DNA from: Harmothoe impar
Taxonomy: Eukaryota; Annelida; Polychaeta; Phyllodocida; Polynoidae
NCBI GenBank assembly: GCA_947462335.1
Contig: OX381705.1
Span: 41,308,675 to 41,372,674 of the forward strand
Length of the DNA stretch: 64,000 nt
Direction of reading: 5' to 3'
The first letter of the stretch is position 1; each line of letters opens with the position of its first letter. Positions 36,871-47,325 of the stretch are shown piece after piece. The position numbers were made by a program, and so were the translations under genes. The notes below the pieces were generated by a model, which was not told the DNA's origin, searched no databases, and saw only the letters and a program-made list of their open reading frames with translations.

Positions 36871-37179
36871 CCGCCTTGATTCATCTGATTGTTAGTTTCA
36901 GAGATGACAAAAGGGTACCATATTTACCGTAGCATGCTTAATTGGGTAGCATCTATGGTCAGGGGTGGGGGGGGGGGGGGTGAGTAAATGGGGAGGGGGG
37001 CGCAAATTTCGATATGAGGTGCATCGAAAAAAGTATGTTACAATGAAACCTCATTACTTTTAGTGGTGATATTGTAGCTTTGGACAGTGATTCATTAGGC
37101 CACTCCAAATAATATCCTTGTTTCTCATCACTAATACCTCAGACACTTCTTTCGGGACAGTGGATAACTGAAGTACCGT
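36871..37179. other. Spacer between ZO 3' end and the YR element
   Basis: A G tract near 36967-36980; nothing else recognisable. Confidence 0.5.
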
Positions 37180-37431
37180 AATGATAACTGGACAAGTGAC
37201 TTTTATATATTGGTATTTTTATCCTGTGAAACCGACATAGTTATACAATTTTACATACAGCACATGTTTATGTGAATATGTGAATACCTCTAAGTAATGG
37301 ATGTTTGATAGTACACAGGTGAATACACAAGAATGATAAGATAAATTTGGGGAACATCTACCCAGTATATGTGTATACAACATGATGTTAAACAATGAGT
37401 GAGTCCATAGTCAATCTTTCTGTGTTCATGG
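37180..37431 (-). repeat. Split direct repeat B2 (outer, 3' end)
   Basis: 252-bp partner of B1. Its outer end AATGATAACTGG matches the A2/B1 junction and marks the 3' boundary of the element. Confidence 0.9.
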
Positions 37432-37522
37432 GACACATGTCCAGGATTAAAGAGTACGGGTAGTAACATGTTTGTTGATATTTAGGTATACTCGGTATGG
37501 TGGTAGAAGGGTGGTGGGCGGG

Positions 37523-37702
37523 AGAAAATTCCCCAGCCTGTTGATGGCGAGCAGAAAGTTGAAAGGAACGCTGTGACGTCATCGGGCCAGTTCTTCGGCG
37601 CGCCGCTAGGGGGCAGGGGTGTGCGTTCCCGCCTCCAGAGTGAGACAGATCAAGTCACAGTCCACCACCATTACTCCAGTATTTACAATTCTGGTCCAAT
37701 GA
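37523..37702 (-). repeat. Split direct repeat A2 (inner)
   Basis: 180 bp, no difference from A1 seen on reading. It joins B1 with a shared AATGA, reproducing the head-to-tail junction expected of the circular intermediate. Confidence 0.92.
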
Positions 37703-37944
37703 TAACTGGACAAGTGACTTTTATATATTGGTATTTTTATCCTGTGAAACCGACATAGTTATACAATTTTACATACAGCACATGTTTATGTGAATACCTC
37801 TAAGTAATGGATGTTTGATAGTACACAGGTGAATACACAAGAATGATAACAAGATAAATTTGGGGAACATCTACCCAGTATACGTGTATACAACATGATG
37901 TTAAACAATGAGTGAGTCCATAGTCAATCTTTCTGTGTTCATGG
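37698..37944 (-). repeat. Split direct repeat B1 (inner)
   Basis: 247 bp, nearly identical to 37180-37431. It lacks an 8-bp ATGTGAAT duplication, carries a 3-bp insertion and one substitution, and abuts A2. Confidence 0.92.
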
Positions 37945-38874
37945 TGCAAATAAGGCAGCCATTTTAGTGGCGACCGTGTTAGAAGATTTACTAGGGACGT
38001 AGGCTTTGAGACCAGATTCTGACCTCCAGGTGCCATGGTACGCGATGTCAGGCCTATCACATCCAGCCAGCTGGGCAGCCTGGGCCCCACCTCGTCTTAC
38101 TGAGTGAGACCGGACGAGGTCTGCATATGGGCATCCCACAGACCTGAGGGCTGATTTCATGACAGCCACCAGCTGTGGTGGAGTCAAGGGAGTGTTATTG
38201 TAGGTAATAAACGCTGGAGATGCAGGGTGTGCTGGGTAGGCTGATATGTAGGCCTCCCAGGCTGCAGTTGGGCATGCCGGTGAGTCATGTATTCTAGGTA
38301 GTTGGAGTACCACGGGGGTGATTCCCGGGGTAATTGTCTTTGAGGATTTAATAACAACGGAGAGGCCTTGGTCATTAATACACACATCTTGCCTCATGAG
38401 GGTATGAGGGCCAGTCCATAGTAGAGCTGCCGGAGTGAGTAGATTGGATGCCCTCAAGAAGGCAAAGAAGCCTAGTGTTAGGGCTGCTTTGACAGGGAGT
38501 CCAGCATGGGAGTGTCCCAAGTATGTACTGATATTAACTAAGTCCACTGGGGTAAGGGGTGGTGCCGGATTTGGTATATGGGGTGAAAGTTTGTAGGCTC
38601 CTTTAGCCACAGTCTTAGCCTCACGGGAGGTCAGAGCCATGGGGTCGCCTCCTCTGTCCATTATCCAAATTGAGGCACCTGATGTATAGCACTTTCTAGA
38701 TTGTTGACTCTTTAAAGAGTTGGCCAGATACTGCTGGAAGAGGCACGAGTCCAAGGTTGTAGGGTGTAGAATATCTACACCGTAATGTACCGCGAAGGTA
38801 AGGTACATGAAAGCGTGAGTGTTTCTATTACTATGAGTAGATTGAGAGATTGCTGCGTTGTAGGAGGTTATCAT
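37939..38874 (-). CDS. Tyrosine recombinase of the YR retroelement
   Basis: A 311-residue ORF. Catalytic residues of the phage-integrase fold are visible: Arg in FLRASN (about residue 141), His-x-x-Arg in SHSVRRGG (about 257), and the nucleophile Tyr candidate in LKAYVP (about 291), with HGTW before it. It should cut and join the circular DNA intermediate at the target. It starts 62 bp after the polyprotein stop, in another frame. The stop codon overlaps the inner edge of repeat B1. A start further upstream is possible. Confidence 0.93.
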   Translation of the reverse strand: MITSYNAAISQSTHSNRNTHAFMYLTFAVHYGVDILHPTTLDSCLFQQYLANSLKSQQSRKCYTSGASIWIMDRGGDPMALTSREAKTVAKGAYKLSPHIPNPAPPLTPVDLVNISTYLGHSHAGLPVKAALTLGFFAFLRASNLLTPAALLWTGPHTLMRQDVCINDQGLSVVIKSSKTITPGITPVVLQLPRIHDSPACPTAAWEAYISAYPAHPASPAFITYNNTPLTPPQLVAVMKSALRSVGCPYADLVRSHSVRRGGAQAAQLAGCDRPDIAYHGTWRSESGLKAYVPSKSSNTVATKMAALFAP

Positions 38875-38935
38875 CTGGTCACCAAGTGGAAATCCTAGAA
38901 GGATATGAATATGTTGTAATACAGGAATTTATGAA

Positions 38936-41900
38936 TTATATGCGTGTGAAGAAAGGGTGTGGGAGGGAGGGCTGCTTCTCTTTTAGACCCCTGAGTTTCA
39001 CCTGTCTGTCTGCATACCTGCGCTTCTCAGGCTGGTGGTATCTACTCAGAGCATCCGCCAGGGGGATGAGGGCCCCAGGCTTATGTCTGATGTCCACTCG
39101 GTGGTCTGCTACTGCCGCCTCCAGCCACAGCTGCCTGGAGCAGGCTGCCAGTGCTGGGTCTTTTGTACGCCCTGAGGAGAGTGATGATGCAGAGGCCATG
39201 TTGTCTGTGTATATCACAATGTTCATGCCAGCAGATGAGTCAGGTTTCAGAGACCTGTAGGCCGTCACCAGGTTGACAGCCTCCAGCTGTGTGATATTGG
39301 TGTAGCGGCGACAGTGTGGGGCGTCATATGACAGCTTGTAGTAGTGGGTAGAGGTGTTGCCTCCACCAGCTGTTAGAGATGAGTCGCATTCTATCACAAA
39401 CTGCTGCAGATCTGGTGCCAGTAGTTGGACACCATTGGAGAGGCGAGCATATGTTTCAAACCAGCGTATGTCCGCTCTGAAGGATACAGAGAGGGGGACA
39501 GTCCCAGTGTCCGGGGCAGTACGGAGTGCGTCCAGAATTCTGCATATAAATCGCCTAGCGTGCCGCACACACTTTGAGATGTGTACCAGCTTGCCAGCAA
39601 TTGACTGGATCTGCTTCTTGGTCGCTCTGTCACGTGTGGACCATGTGACACATTCACTCAGTACCTCCTTGAGCTTGGTGTCAGGGACGGAGAGGATCAT
39701 AAGTGAAGTGTCGATATAGAAGCCCAGCCACTCCAGACTCATGGTAGGTGGGTGGCACTTCTCTTTCGCTAGTTGGAGACCAAGCCTATTGGTAAGCTTC
39801 AGGAATTGATCATATGCTTTCATGGCCTCCTCCAGGGTGGCCTCCACACCCACAAAGTCATCTAAGTATGCGAGGCTCCAGTATCCCATTTTTCTCATCA
39901 AGTAGACTACCGCCGCTGTTGTTCTATGGCATGCCATGCTGCTTAATCGGCAGCCAAATGACGGGCATAAGTCCAAGTAGATTTTTCCTTCAAATGAGAA
40001 GCCTAGGAGGAGGAGATCACCCACGTCCACCCTGAGCTGGCGATACGCACGTGACAGGTCCGCCTTCCATAAAAACGAGGCGGAGCCGAGTGTGGTGACC
40101 CTTGTGGCTAAGTCCTCCACCGAGGGTAGAGTGTAGGGCCTGTGCTCGCCCTCAAAGCAGTTTTTGGTGATACCGGAGTTGACACTGCTGCCCTCAGGAG
40201 AGGACAGGTCTAAGATTACTCTCCTGTCAACAGACTCTTTCTTAGGCTGAGTCATGACAGGTGCTATATGTGTCCAGGGATAGAAGGGGTCAGCATCAAA
40301 TGGGCCTAGGAGTGCGCCCAGACTTAGCTCTTTGGAGATGAATTTCTTCACTTGTTGGGGGTAGGCTGTGGCCGAGGTGTGGTTCTTAGCTGCTGGTGTA
40401 GGTGGGTGGGGCGCTGTGTAGCCCACCGGCCAACCATACCTTAAGAACTCACATACCTGGCTGTCATGATACCCTGTGAGGGCCTTCTCCCACTCGCTGA
40501 GATTCAAACCCGACTTAAGTGTGATCCGTGCACCAAGGTGATTAGGAAGACCGGTGTGAGCGACTGCATTATAGACTAGGGCCACATCCTGGAGTTGAGA
40601 CCATTGACCCGTTACTACTTCAGGCCAGTAAGTTCTTTTAACTGGGGCAAACTGTTGAGGAGTCGGGCCTGTCAAGGTCATACTAATCTCATTGGTGTAT
40701 TGTAGATTGGTATCACTTACTTCAGCATGGGTGACCAGGTATTGGTCATCACTATCACTCCTTGGAAGATAGCACTGAAATTCTGCAGGGTCACATTGGT
40801 CAAGCATTGGTTGTGGAGGGTCCGTGAGCTGTGTTTCAGACGCCAGGGTGTATAGGCGATCCACACATGTCAACGTCTGGGGACATTGTGATGGACGTGT
40901 GTTACCAGGTTGAGCAAGGATTGGGATGTCATTTGATTGGTAATCATGTGGCAAGGGGTTAACCTGACCAGGTCGTCGAGAGACAGAAGCGATATCATCA
41001 TTGTTGACAGCCACCATGTGGTTACCCAACTCCTTTTGTGATGTAGGAGCGAGGTGTACATGGTGAGCATTTACATTGTGGCCGGTCTTGCCCGGCCTAG
41101 TACCGAAAGGAGGGGGCAGCAGTGTATGGGGCACGGAGGCGATTCCTACACTCCGATTTTGCATGAAAGTAGATGGAGTTGAGCTGCTCCCTACAGAAGG
41201 CACAGTGGTGGCCCTGTTGGACACCTGACTCTGTGTGTCCATCCATTCAGGTGTGAGGGGGTCACGCATGAGGGGAAACAGGCCAAACAGGTACTCAGGG
41301 GGCGTGAGAGCAGCCAGTGTAGTCTTTACACACTGAGGGCCACGGGTTATATAGTCATGGGGATGAGTTGGCCTACCTTTCATGCCTGAGAGCTGATGAG
41401 CAGTGTTGGTGAGTAGAGCTGAGACCTGGTGGTTGACACCTGCATGGGTGGCTTGCGACGCACACGGAGGTAAGACGGCCGCACAGACAGTGGGTGGGGC
41501 AGCAGCACTTAGTAGACTGAAGATTTGCGCCTCTGGGTTCAGAGTAAACATCAGCGGAGGCTGATTATATGCCAAGCTGTACGGCTGAGCAGGGTATGGG
41601 GTTGATCTATTTCCAGCCGCAGATCCAGCAGCTGCAGACGGGGGTGCCTTACCCCCACCCGGCGGGCGAGCGTCAGGGAGGGGCTGTTGCTGCTGGTGGG
41701 CGGACGTCAACACAGGTGCAGGCCCGGCTACTGAGACAGTGACAGCCGGGGTCAGGACAGGGGGCTGCGTCGCGCTGACAGGAGCTGTGACAGCGGGGGA
41801 CGCAGTCGTCAGCGCCGGAGGGGTCACCGTGAGCGCAGGCTCGGACACAGGCGCCGGAGTTGAGACAGGCGTGGGTTTATCTGGTACAAGAACAGTTAGT

Positions 41901-42160
41901 TTGGCCAACATGGCTGTAGAGATATTCTCAACTGACCCCACTCTCTTTTCGAGGGCACCCACCCGTACTTGCAGATCCAGCGTGGCAGGGTCGACAGTCA
42001 GGGTAGGCACAGCCGGAGGCTGAGGCGTTGTCGTTGTCGGGACGCTCGGTGTCTTTTGTGCCTTTTCTGTTGGCTTCTTCACTCGGGAAGAGGCCCTTGT
42101 AGGCTGCACTGCCTTCGCCGTCTTCTTAGTAGTTGGGGGAGCCATTTTTGGGGGCTTCAC
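38936..42160 (-). CDS. Gag-like / reverse transcriptase / RNase H polyprotein of the YR retroelement
   Basis: A 1074-residue ORF with no breaks. The N-terminal half is Pro/Thr/Ala-rich and gag-like, without a zinc knuckle. The reverse transcriptase follows, with KADLSRAYRQ near residue 705, FGCRLSSMA in the middle and the catalytic YLDD near residue 765. RNase H follows with ECDSS near 925 and YTDN near 987, and a PLADALSR tail. This is the usual gene order of DIRS-like elements. No methyltransferase domain is seen, which fits Ngaro/PAT rather than DIRS1. The start ATG lies 41 bp inside the A1 repeat's inner edge. Confidence 0.93.
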   Translation of the reverse strand: MKPPKMAPPTTKKTAKAVQPTRASSRVKKPTEKAQKTPSVPTTTTPQPPAVPTLTVDPATLDLQVRVGALEKRVGSVENISTAMLAKLTVLVPDKPTPVSTPAPVSEPALTVTPPALTTASPAVTAPVSATQPPVLTPAVTVSVAGPAPVLTSAHQQQQPLPDARPPGGGKAPPSAAAGSAAGNRSTPYPAQPYSLAYNQPPLMFTLNPEAQIFSLLSAAAPPTVCAAVLPPCASQATHAGVNHQVSALLTNTAHQLSGMKGRPTHPHDYITRGPQCVKTTLAALTPPEYLFGLFPLMRDPLTPEWMDTQSQVSNRATTVPSVGSSSTPSTFMQNRSVGIASVPHTLLPPPFGTRPGKTGHNVNAHHVHLAPTSQKELGNHMVAVNNDDIASVSRRPGQVNPLPHDYQSNDIPILAQPGNTRPSQCPQTLTCVDRLYTLASETQLTDPPQPMLDQCDPAEFQCYLPRSDSDDQYLVTHAEVSDTNLQYTNEISMTLTGPTPQQFAPVKRTYWPEVVTGQWSQLQDVALVYNAVAHTGLPNHLGARITLKSGLNLSEWEKALTGYHDSQVCEFLRYGWPVGYTAPHPPTPAAKNHTSATAYPQQVKKFISKELSLGALLGPFDADPFYPWTHIAPVMTQPKKESVDRRVILDLSSPEGSSVNSGITKNCFEGEHRPYTLPSVEDLATRVTTLGSASFLWKADLSRAYRQLRVDVGDLLLLGFSFEGKIYLDLCPSFGCRLSSMACHRTTAAVVYLMRKMGYWSLAYLDDFVGVEATLEEAMKAYDQFLKLTNRLGLQLAKEKCHPPTMSLEWLGFYIDTSLMILSVPDTKLKEVLSECVTWSTRDRATKKQIQSIAGKLVHISKCVRHARRFICRILDALRTAPDTGTVPLSVSFRADIRWFETYARLSNGVQLLAPDLQQFVIECDSSLTAGGGNTSTHYYKLSYDAPHCRRYTNITQLEAVNLVTAYRSLKPDSSAGMNIVIYTDNMASASSLSSGRTKDPALAACSRQLWLEAAVADHRVDIRHKPGALIPLADALSRYHQPEKRRYADRQVKLRGLKEKQPSLPHPFFTRI

Positions 42161-42200
42161 TAAGTTTTTAACTACTTAAAGGGGGTTAAATAAGACGTAA

Positions 42201-42380
42201 AGAAAATTCCCCAGCCTGTTGATGGCGAGCAGAAAGTTGAAAGGAACGCTGTGACGTCATCGGGCCAGTTCTTCGGCGCGCCGCTAGGGGGCAGGGGTGT
42301 GCGTTCCCGCCTCCAGAGTGAGACAGATCAAGTCACAGTCCACCACCATTACTCCAGTATTTACAATTCTGGTCCAATGA
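42201..42380 (-). repeat. Split direct repeat A1 (outer)
   Basis: 180 bp, apparently identical to 37523-37702. It forms the 5' end of the element and includes a CpG-rich core (TTCGGCGCGCCGCTAG) and a GTGACGTCAT motif that could serve the promoter. Confidence 0.92.
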
Positions 42381-44290
42381 GAAATTAAGCTGTGGTGCGG
42401 GGTTCCCACTGTGTGAGTGCAGGTGAAACAATTGAAAAAAAAAGTGTACTAGAGAACTAAAATAGCCAAAATCTGACTTCAGGTGCGGGTTATGCGATTA
42501 CCTCGAAGTTAGCATTGCTTTAGGTATCCGGACAGGATCGGTCACAACACTAGGGTGGCTGGAGGATCGGGTTTATCACCCAGTCTGTATTTGATCCTAT
42601 GTTAAATGGCCCTTTTATGATGTGTTCCCATTTTAGCTAGGGGGAAGATTTAGAGTTCTAGTAACTTGGTATGAAGAGATCTGGAATGGGTCTATCATAT
42701 ATAGGCTGGAATAAGCATATTAAATTATATTACATAATGTAATTCAGGGGCAATGTTGACAAACCTCTAGATTTCGAGTCCTTTTTGAGCTCTATAGCTG
42801 GGTAATCTCTTGAACCTGTCCTTTGGGACAATTTGCACTGCTGGATTGCATATCCATGTATCAACGAGATTCTTTTTTTGTTTAAAGCCTCTTGAATGCA
42901 GGTATCCCATGGGAGGTCTTGTTATCACCTGATAAAATCATATCTTTTCCAGATAAGCTATCTAAAATAAATATTTTTATACTTCAATATTTTTATAGAA
43001 ATCTTAAATTGGCAATTCACGGCAAACTACTGAAGCTATATCAACTGAAAACAATGCATTTGGAATGGAAACAAAGCAGCCTACCGCCTGCCAGCGTCAG
43101 GCAATCTCATGGGGGTCATGTTAGGATCTTAATCAGTTTAGACATATTGTGACACCAGGTGGGAGCAGAGTATGCCAGTAACTGTGAGTGAAATTGGTGC
43201 ATGGAGAGAGGTAAGACCATTTAGTGTAGTGAATTAAGGGAACGAATTGGCATTATACTTTATTATTGGATAAAAGTGCCAATTTTTTTATACACATGGT
43301 TTGAACCAAGAACTTTCACTTTTTTCCTCGCTCCAAAAGAAATTTCCATGCTATCCCCTTTTTTCAGCCATTTTAAAATGTGATCACCAAAATCATTAAA
43401 ATAAAGAGGAAATCTTAATTTTAAGAACTTTTATAGAAATATTTAGACTGAAACTGTAAAAGATGCTGAACTAGTAACTATATATTTAGGTTAATGTTCC
43501 AATCTAAATCAATGCATTAAAAATTCAAGATGGCTGCCCTTCATAAAGATGACTGTCAGATCACATGAATCCATGTTTTCCAGGTTCATTTAGTTGTTTC
43601 TTTAATTTGAACAAAGCCCTATACCAGAATGTAATAAATATAATATACCAGGAATGTAATAAATATAATATACCAGGAACAATATCATGGAACCCCTATA
43701 TATGTTTATGGGATGACAAGAAATGTCGGATAAATGTGCATATTGAACTGGTAAGGAAACAGCAGCAGTAATATTATGAGTCACTGCCCGAGGCACCTGC
43801 ACCTGACAAGTGGGGGTGGACACTGCAAGATAGTTGGTGCCCCCCACCCCCTTCGCAGATCCAGGGGAGAGGGTTGCCCCCCCCCCTGGATCGAGAAAAA
43901 GGGGATGGAGAAAAAAATAGAAAGATGGGAAAACTGGCAATTAACCAACAAACAGTATTTGGGGAAGTAGATGGGAAATTTTTCCTGGAGATGGGGTAAT
44001 GCATATATATGTGCGAGCAGGTGGAGGAAATGCATGGGGGGGGGGTTAGTTCTGGTATTGACCACCAGGGGACACAGGGATAGCAACAGAGTGACAAATA
44101 GGCTATTAAATGCACTAGGGTACCTTTAAAAGTAGAATGCTTTTCTCTAAATAATCTCTGCTGCCAAGGTTCTACATTTATTGTGGGATATAATGTATTT
44201 ATACCATTTTCAGTTAGACATTTCAACTTATGTTTGAGAAACAATTCTGACAAAAAGTGCAGAAATATTTGTTATATTTTATATAGATCC
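42381..44290. other. Repeat-rich non-coding stretch
   Basis: It contains the left arm of an inverted pair (42551-42630) and a short 25-bp duplication around 43629-43680. ORFs here are short and unrecognised. Confidence 0.5.
42551..42630 (+). repeat. Inverted repeat arm, left
   Basis: 80 bp beginning TAGGGTGGCT matches, with one mismatch seen, the reverse complement of 46678-46757. Weaker inverted similarity continues inward (about 43230-43345 against 46345-46485). Confidence 0.85.
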
Positions 44291-44648
44291 CAGTGTTGCC
44301 GAAAACCTTTTATTGACGTAGGCCAAAGTGGCCTGCGTCTTGGCATCTTACGCAGGCCATTTCCCTTTCACACAGGCCATATAAAACTTGATATTTATTA
44401 AAAGTGTCCATACATACTTCATTATAAGTAATATAACTGCAAAGAATTTTGAAAATATTTGAATATTAAACAACTTCACTAAAATTGCCCTAGCTTCACT
44501 TATAATTGACCGATTTGAAAAATTCCTTCAGCAATATGAAGCTGGGATCATGGCAGGCCATTCTGGTCTGTGTCCTAAGGCCCTACGCGGGCCATTGTGA
44601 TTCTACGCCAGCAAAAGCCGGCGTGCCGGCGTTATTTCGGCAACACTG
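44291..44648. mobile_element. CAGTGTTGCCGAAA hAT-like MITE
   Basis: A 358-bp element with ends CAGTGTTGCCGAAA and TTTCGGCAACACTG and direct flanks AGATCC on each side (44285-44290 and 44649-44654). No ORF. Confidence 0.88.
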
Positions 44649-46677
44649 AGATCCTGACACCAGCTTTAATTCCAAATTCTCCCTGGGGCAGGGCCTTGTC
44701 CCTCCTTCTGGCCCCGACAATTGATGCTACCTGCTGTATATAGGTTACTATGATTGGACAGGACTGCTTGCAAGTTTTTATGACTCATAATGACACCACC
44801 AAAGGGATGAGGCTGGCCTCCTCCTGTAGGTGTCAAACTGAACTCTAATAAAGGTACTAATGCCCTCACAGTGAGGGGGCTTGCGAGGATATGCCAGACA
44901 AGGTATACCATATACACCTTCTGATTTCCCTGACCCTCACCTTCCATCCCATGTCCACTCTGCTCCCCTCTAGGTCCCCTTCCATACCCTGGCCTAACCC
45001 TGTGGCTTCCCCTCCCTCTAAGACCCATGTGTTGCATACTCAAGCCTGGGAAGAGGGAAGCAGTTGGAGGGAAAGGGGGATCATTAGAAAAAAAGGACAG
45101 TCAGGAAATCGGATGCAAGACAAGAGTGGGGAATCAATCTCTTCCTTTTTGAAATAAAAAAACAACTAGAACGACCCCTGACTGGTGGCTGCAAATGAAT
45201 CTGTACAGCTCTGAGAACCCACCAAAATGAACCATTTCAGGGGTCTCCACAGACTCAAAAATTGCACCGTAAATTCTTGCGTAGAAGTAGCGGCTTATAC
45301 AATCAGACCGGAGGTGCGGCTTATAGGATTCTCCCATAAAGCTGGGCATGAGGCTTATACAAGTAATCTATTGTACCACATCGGAAGCGAAGCAAAAAAG
45401 TCTTTTCTTTTGGATAAAAAGCCCTAAATTTGAAATAACTTCTGTTCTAATTGATGGATTTTCAAAATTCAAAAACCTATAGAAAGCTAAAATGACACCG
45501 GCGGCGATTCTGGGGTAATTTGACGCCGGCGGCAATAAAAAGTATGCCGGCGGCCCGCCGGTGTCGTTACAGTGTGGGGAGAACCCTGCATTTGGCTTCT
45601 AGATTTCAACATTTTCCCGGGGGTACCAAGCTGACTGCACCCTGCTTGCAACTATATGTGTGACCTTATAGTTTCTATTAAAGGTATGTTCAGTTAAGCT
45701 CTCTAACCCCACCCCTCCTTTCCTCTCAATGTCACTCCCTCCCTCTCATTGTGTTCAATATATTTTGTAGGGGGGGGGTATGCCTTCAGGTGACAAAAGT
45801 ATTTTTTCCAAAGAACTCTCCCTCAAAAACAAATCCCAAACAAAATGATAAAGGCTAGATATAGATCAGATCAGTGATTAATTCTGTACCAAATTCACAT
45901 GAAACCACCATTTCAAGGCTATGTGTGACCCCTGTGCTTCATTTGTGGTGGCCAAGGCGCTTCGCTTGCGGTGTGCTGCTGCAATACCCAATCCGTCTAG
46001 AATGATCACATCTAGACAGTCCTACTACTACCAATTTTATACCATAACAGAGTATAACATACATGGAAACACTTTGTAGTACCCTTAAAATAAATGAGAG
46101 GTTAGAAAAAGTACAAATGACTGCCTGTGAAAGCAATTAAAATGAAAGCATAAAGTCACAGTTAGTTTTGCCTTTCAGCTTTAATTTTGAGCCCATATTG
46201 CATTTTTGGAGGCTAATTGTTTCATATTTATGACAATTAATGTCTATTGTAGCAATATTATTAGGTCTCAACACTAGAAACCTGCAAAAGAATAACTTGT
46301 AAAATTATTTTTGTCATATTTCACATTTTTCAGGAAAATGACCCAAAAATGGTGTTGCAGGACACTTTTTTCTTGGAGCAAGGAAAAATACTCAATAACA
46401 CATATCTATCTACCTATAAACCAACTTTGATACTTTTATCCAGAAATAAAGTATATTTCCCTTAATTCACTAGACTAATTAGTGTAGCAGAGCTGCCCCA
46501 GGGCGCATGGTAGTACAGTAAGGATACTGCTGAAAACCATAGTCTTAGGACTTGCACGAATTTGAAACCTGTCAGAAGGTTTATCAGGGTGAGGTGGGTT
46601 CAAACACACATAGCTAATTCCCTATGTATTACATCCCCGTACCAAAAATAGTTTTGGAAATGTGAATATTAGGGCTA
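44649..46677. other. Non-coding repeat mosaic
   Basis: It contains a partial relative of the CCGTAAATT family (from about 45266, no right end found) and short palindromic GCCGGCGG repeats (45498-45570). No supportable gene. Confidence 0.45.
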
Positions 46678-46757
46678 TGGGAACACATCATAAAAGGGCC
46701 ATTTAACATAGGATCAAATACAGACTGGGTGATAAACCCGATCCTCAAGCCACCCTA
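46678..46757 (-). repeat. Inverted repeat arm, right
   Basis: Partner of 42551-42630. Both similarities stop at the same base (TAGGGTGGCT), so these look like true ends of one repeat family or of a single 4.2-kb element. Confidence 0.85.
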
Positions 46758-47176
46758 ATTATGTTACTACCTGCGCGGCCAGGCTGTCTGTGGGCAATGG
46801 TAGCATAGGCCTTTAAAGTGACGATTTTCCCTGCAGTATGTACACTAGGTTAGGGTCGTCCAACACCCAGCCTGCAGTGGCCCCACTGCTCACACACCTA
46901 ATAGTGGCACTCACTGACCCCAACATTGCTGGTACATGTGTACTGAGAGCTCTGTCTATGAAGTCATTTCCTTGAAGAAGCCCATCTATGAGAGATCAAA
47001 CGCATACCGTAAAACCTCGCTTATAAGACTTAGTCAAATTTTATTTGGAATTTATATTTGCTTTAAGTCGATTTTTTCCCTAAATATCCAATTCGACATA
47101 TAGGTGGGCTTTTGAAAAAAGTTGAATTATTTAGACACCCAATAGATTTTTAATGCAAAAAAATATACCTTTTTTC
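46753..47176. repeat. Duplicated segment, copy 1
   Basis: About 424 bp nearly identical to 55745-56168, with scattered substitutions and short indels. It includes the left part of a TA-flanked MITE starting at 47007. The copy ends abruptly after TTTTTTCGG. Confidence 0.9.
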
Positions 47177-47325
47177 GGAGTCCTCTAAATATTTAATATC
47201 GGCCTGTTTGCACATTCTAAACATTTCAATGAACGCACCCAAGAAATGCTGCATTTCTGCAAAATTAGATATGATAAAGTCATATGTTTTTGTCATATCT
47301 ATGCAGTTTATACATTTATTACTAA

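Larger units (their letters stand above)
37180..42380 (-). mobile_element. Ngaro/PAT-type tyrosine-recombinase retrotransposon, apparently intact
   Basis: Read on the minus strand the order is A1 (42380-42201), ORFs, B1 (37944-37698), A2 (37702-37523), a 91-bp spacer, B2 (37431-37180). This split-direct-repeat layout defines the Ngaro/PAT branch of DIRS-like elements, which integrate by tyrosine recombinase rather than a DDE integrase. The two A repeats (180 bp) appear identical. The B repeats differ by two short indels and one substitution. Both ORFs are open. B1 and A2 overlap by 5 bases at AATGA, the sequence also found at the two outer ends. Confidence 0.93.

Noticed and set aside
39354..39719. 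Plus-strand ORFs within the YR element
   Set aside because: Antisense shadows of the reverse transcriptase/RNase H ORF.
43774..44253. 159-residue minus-strand ORF
   Set aside because: Low complexity, overlaps other frames of similar length, no recognisable domain.
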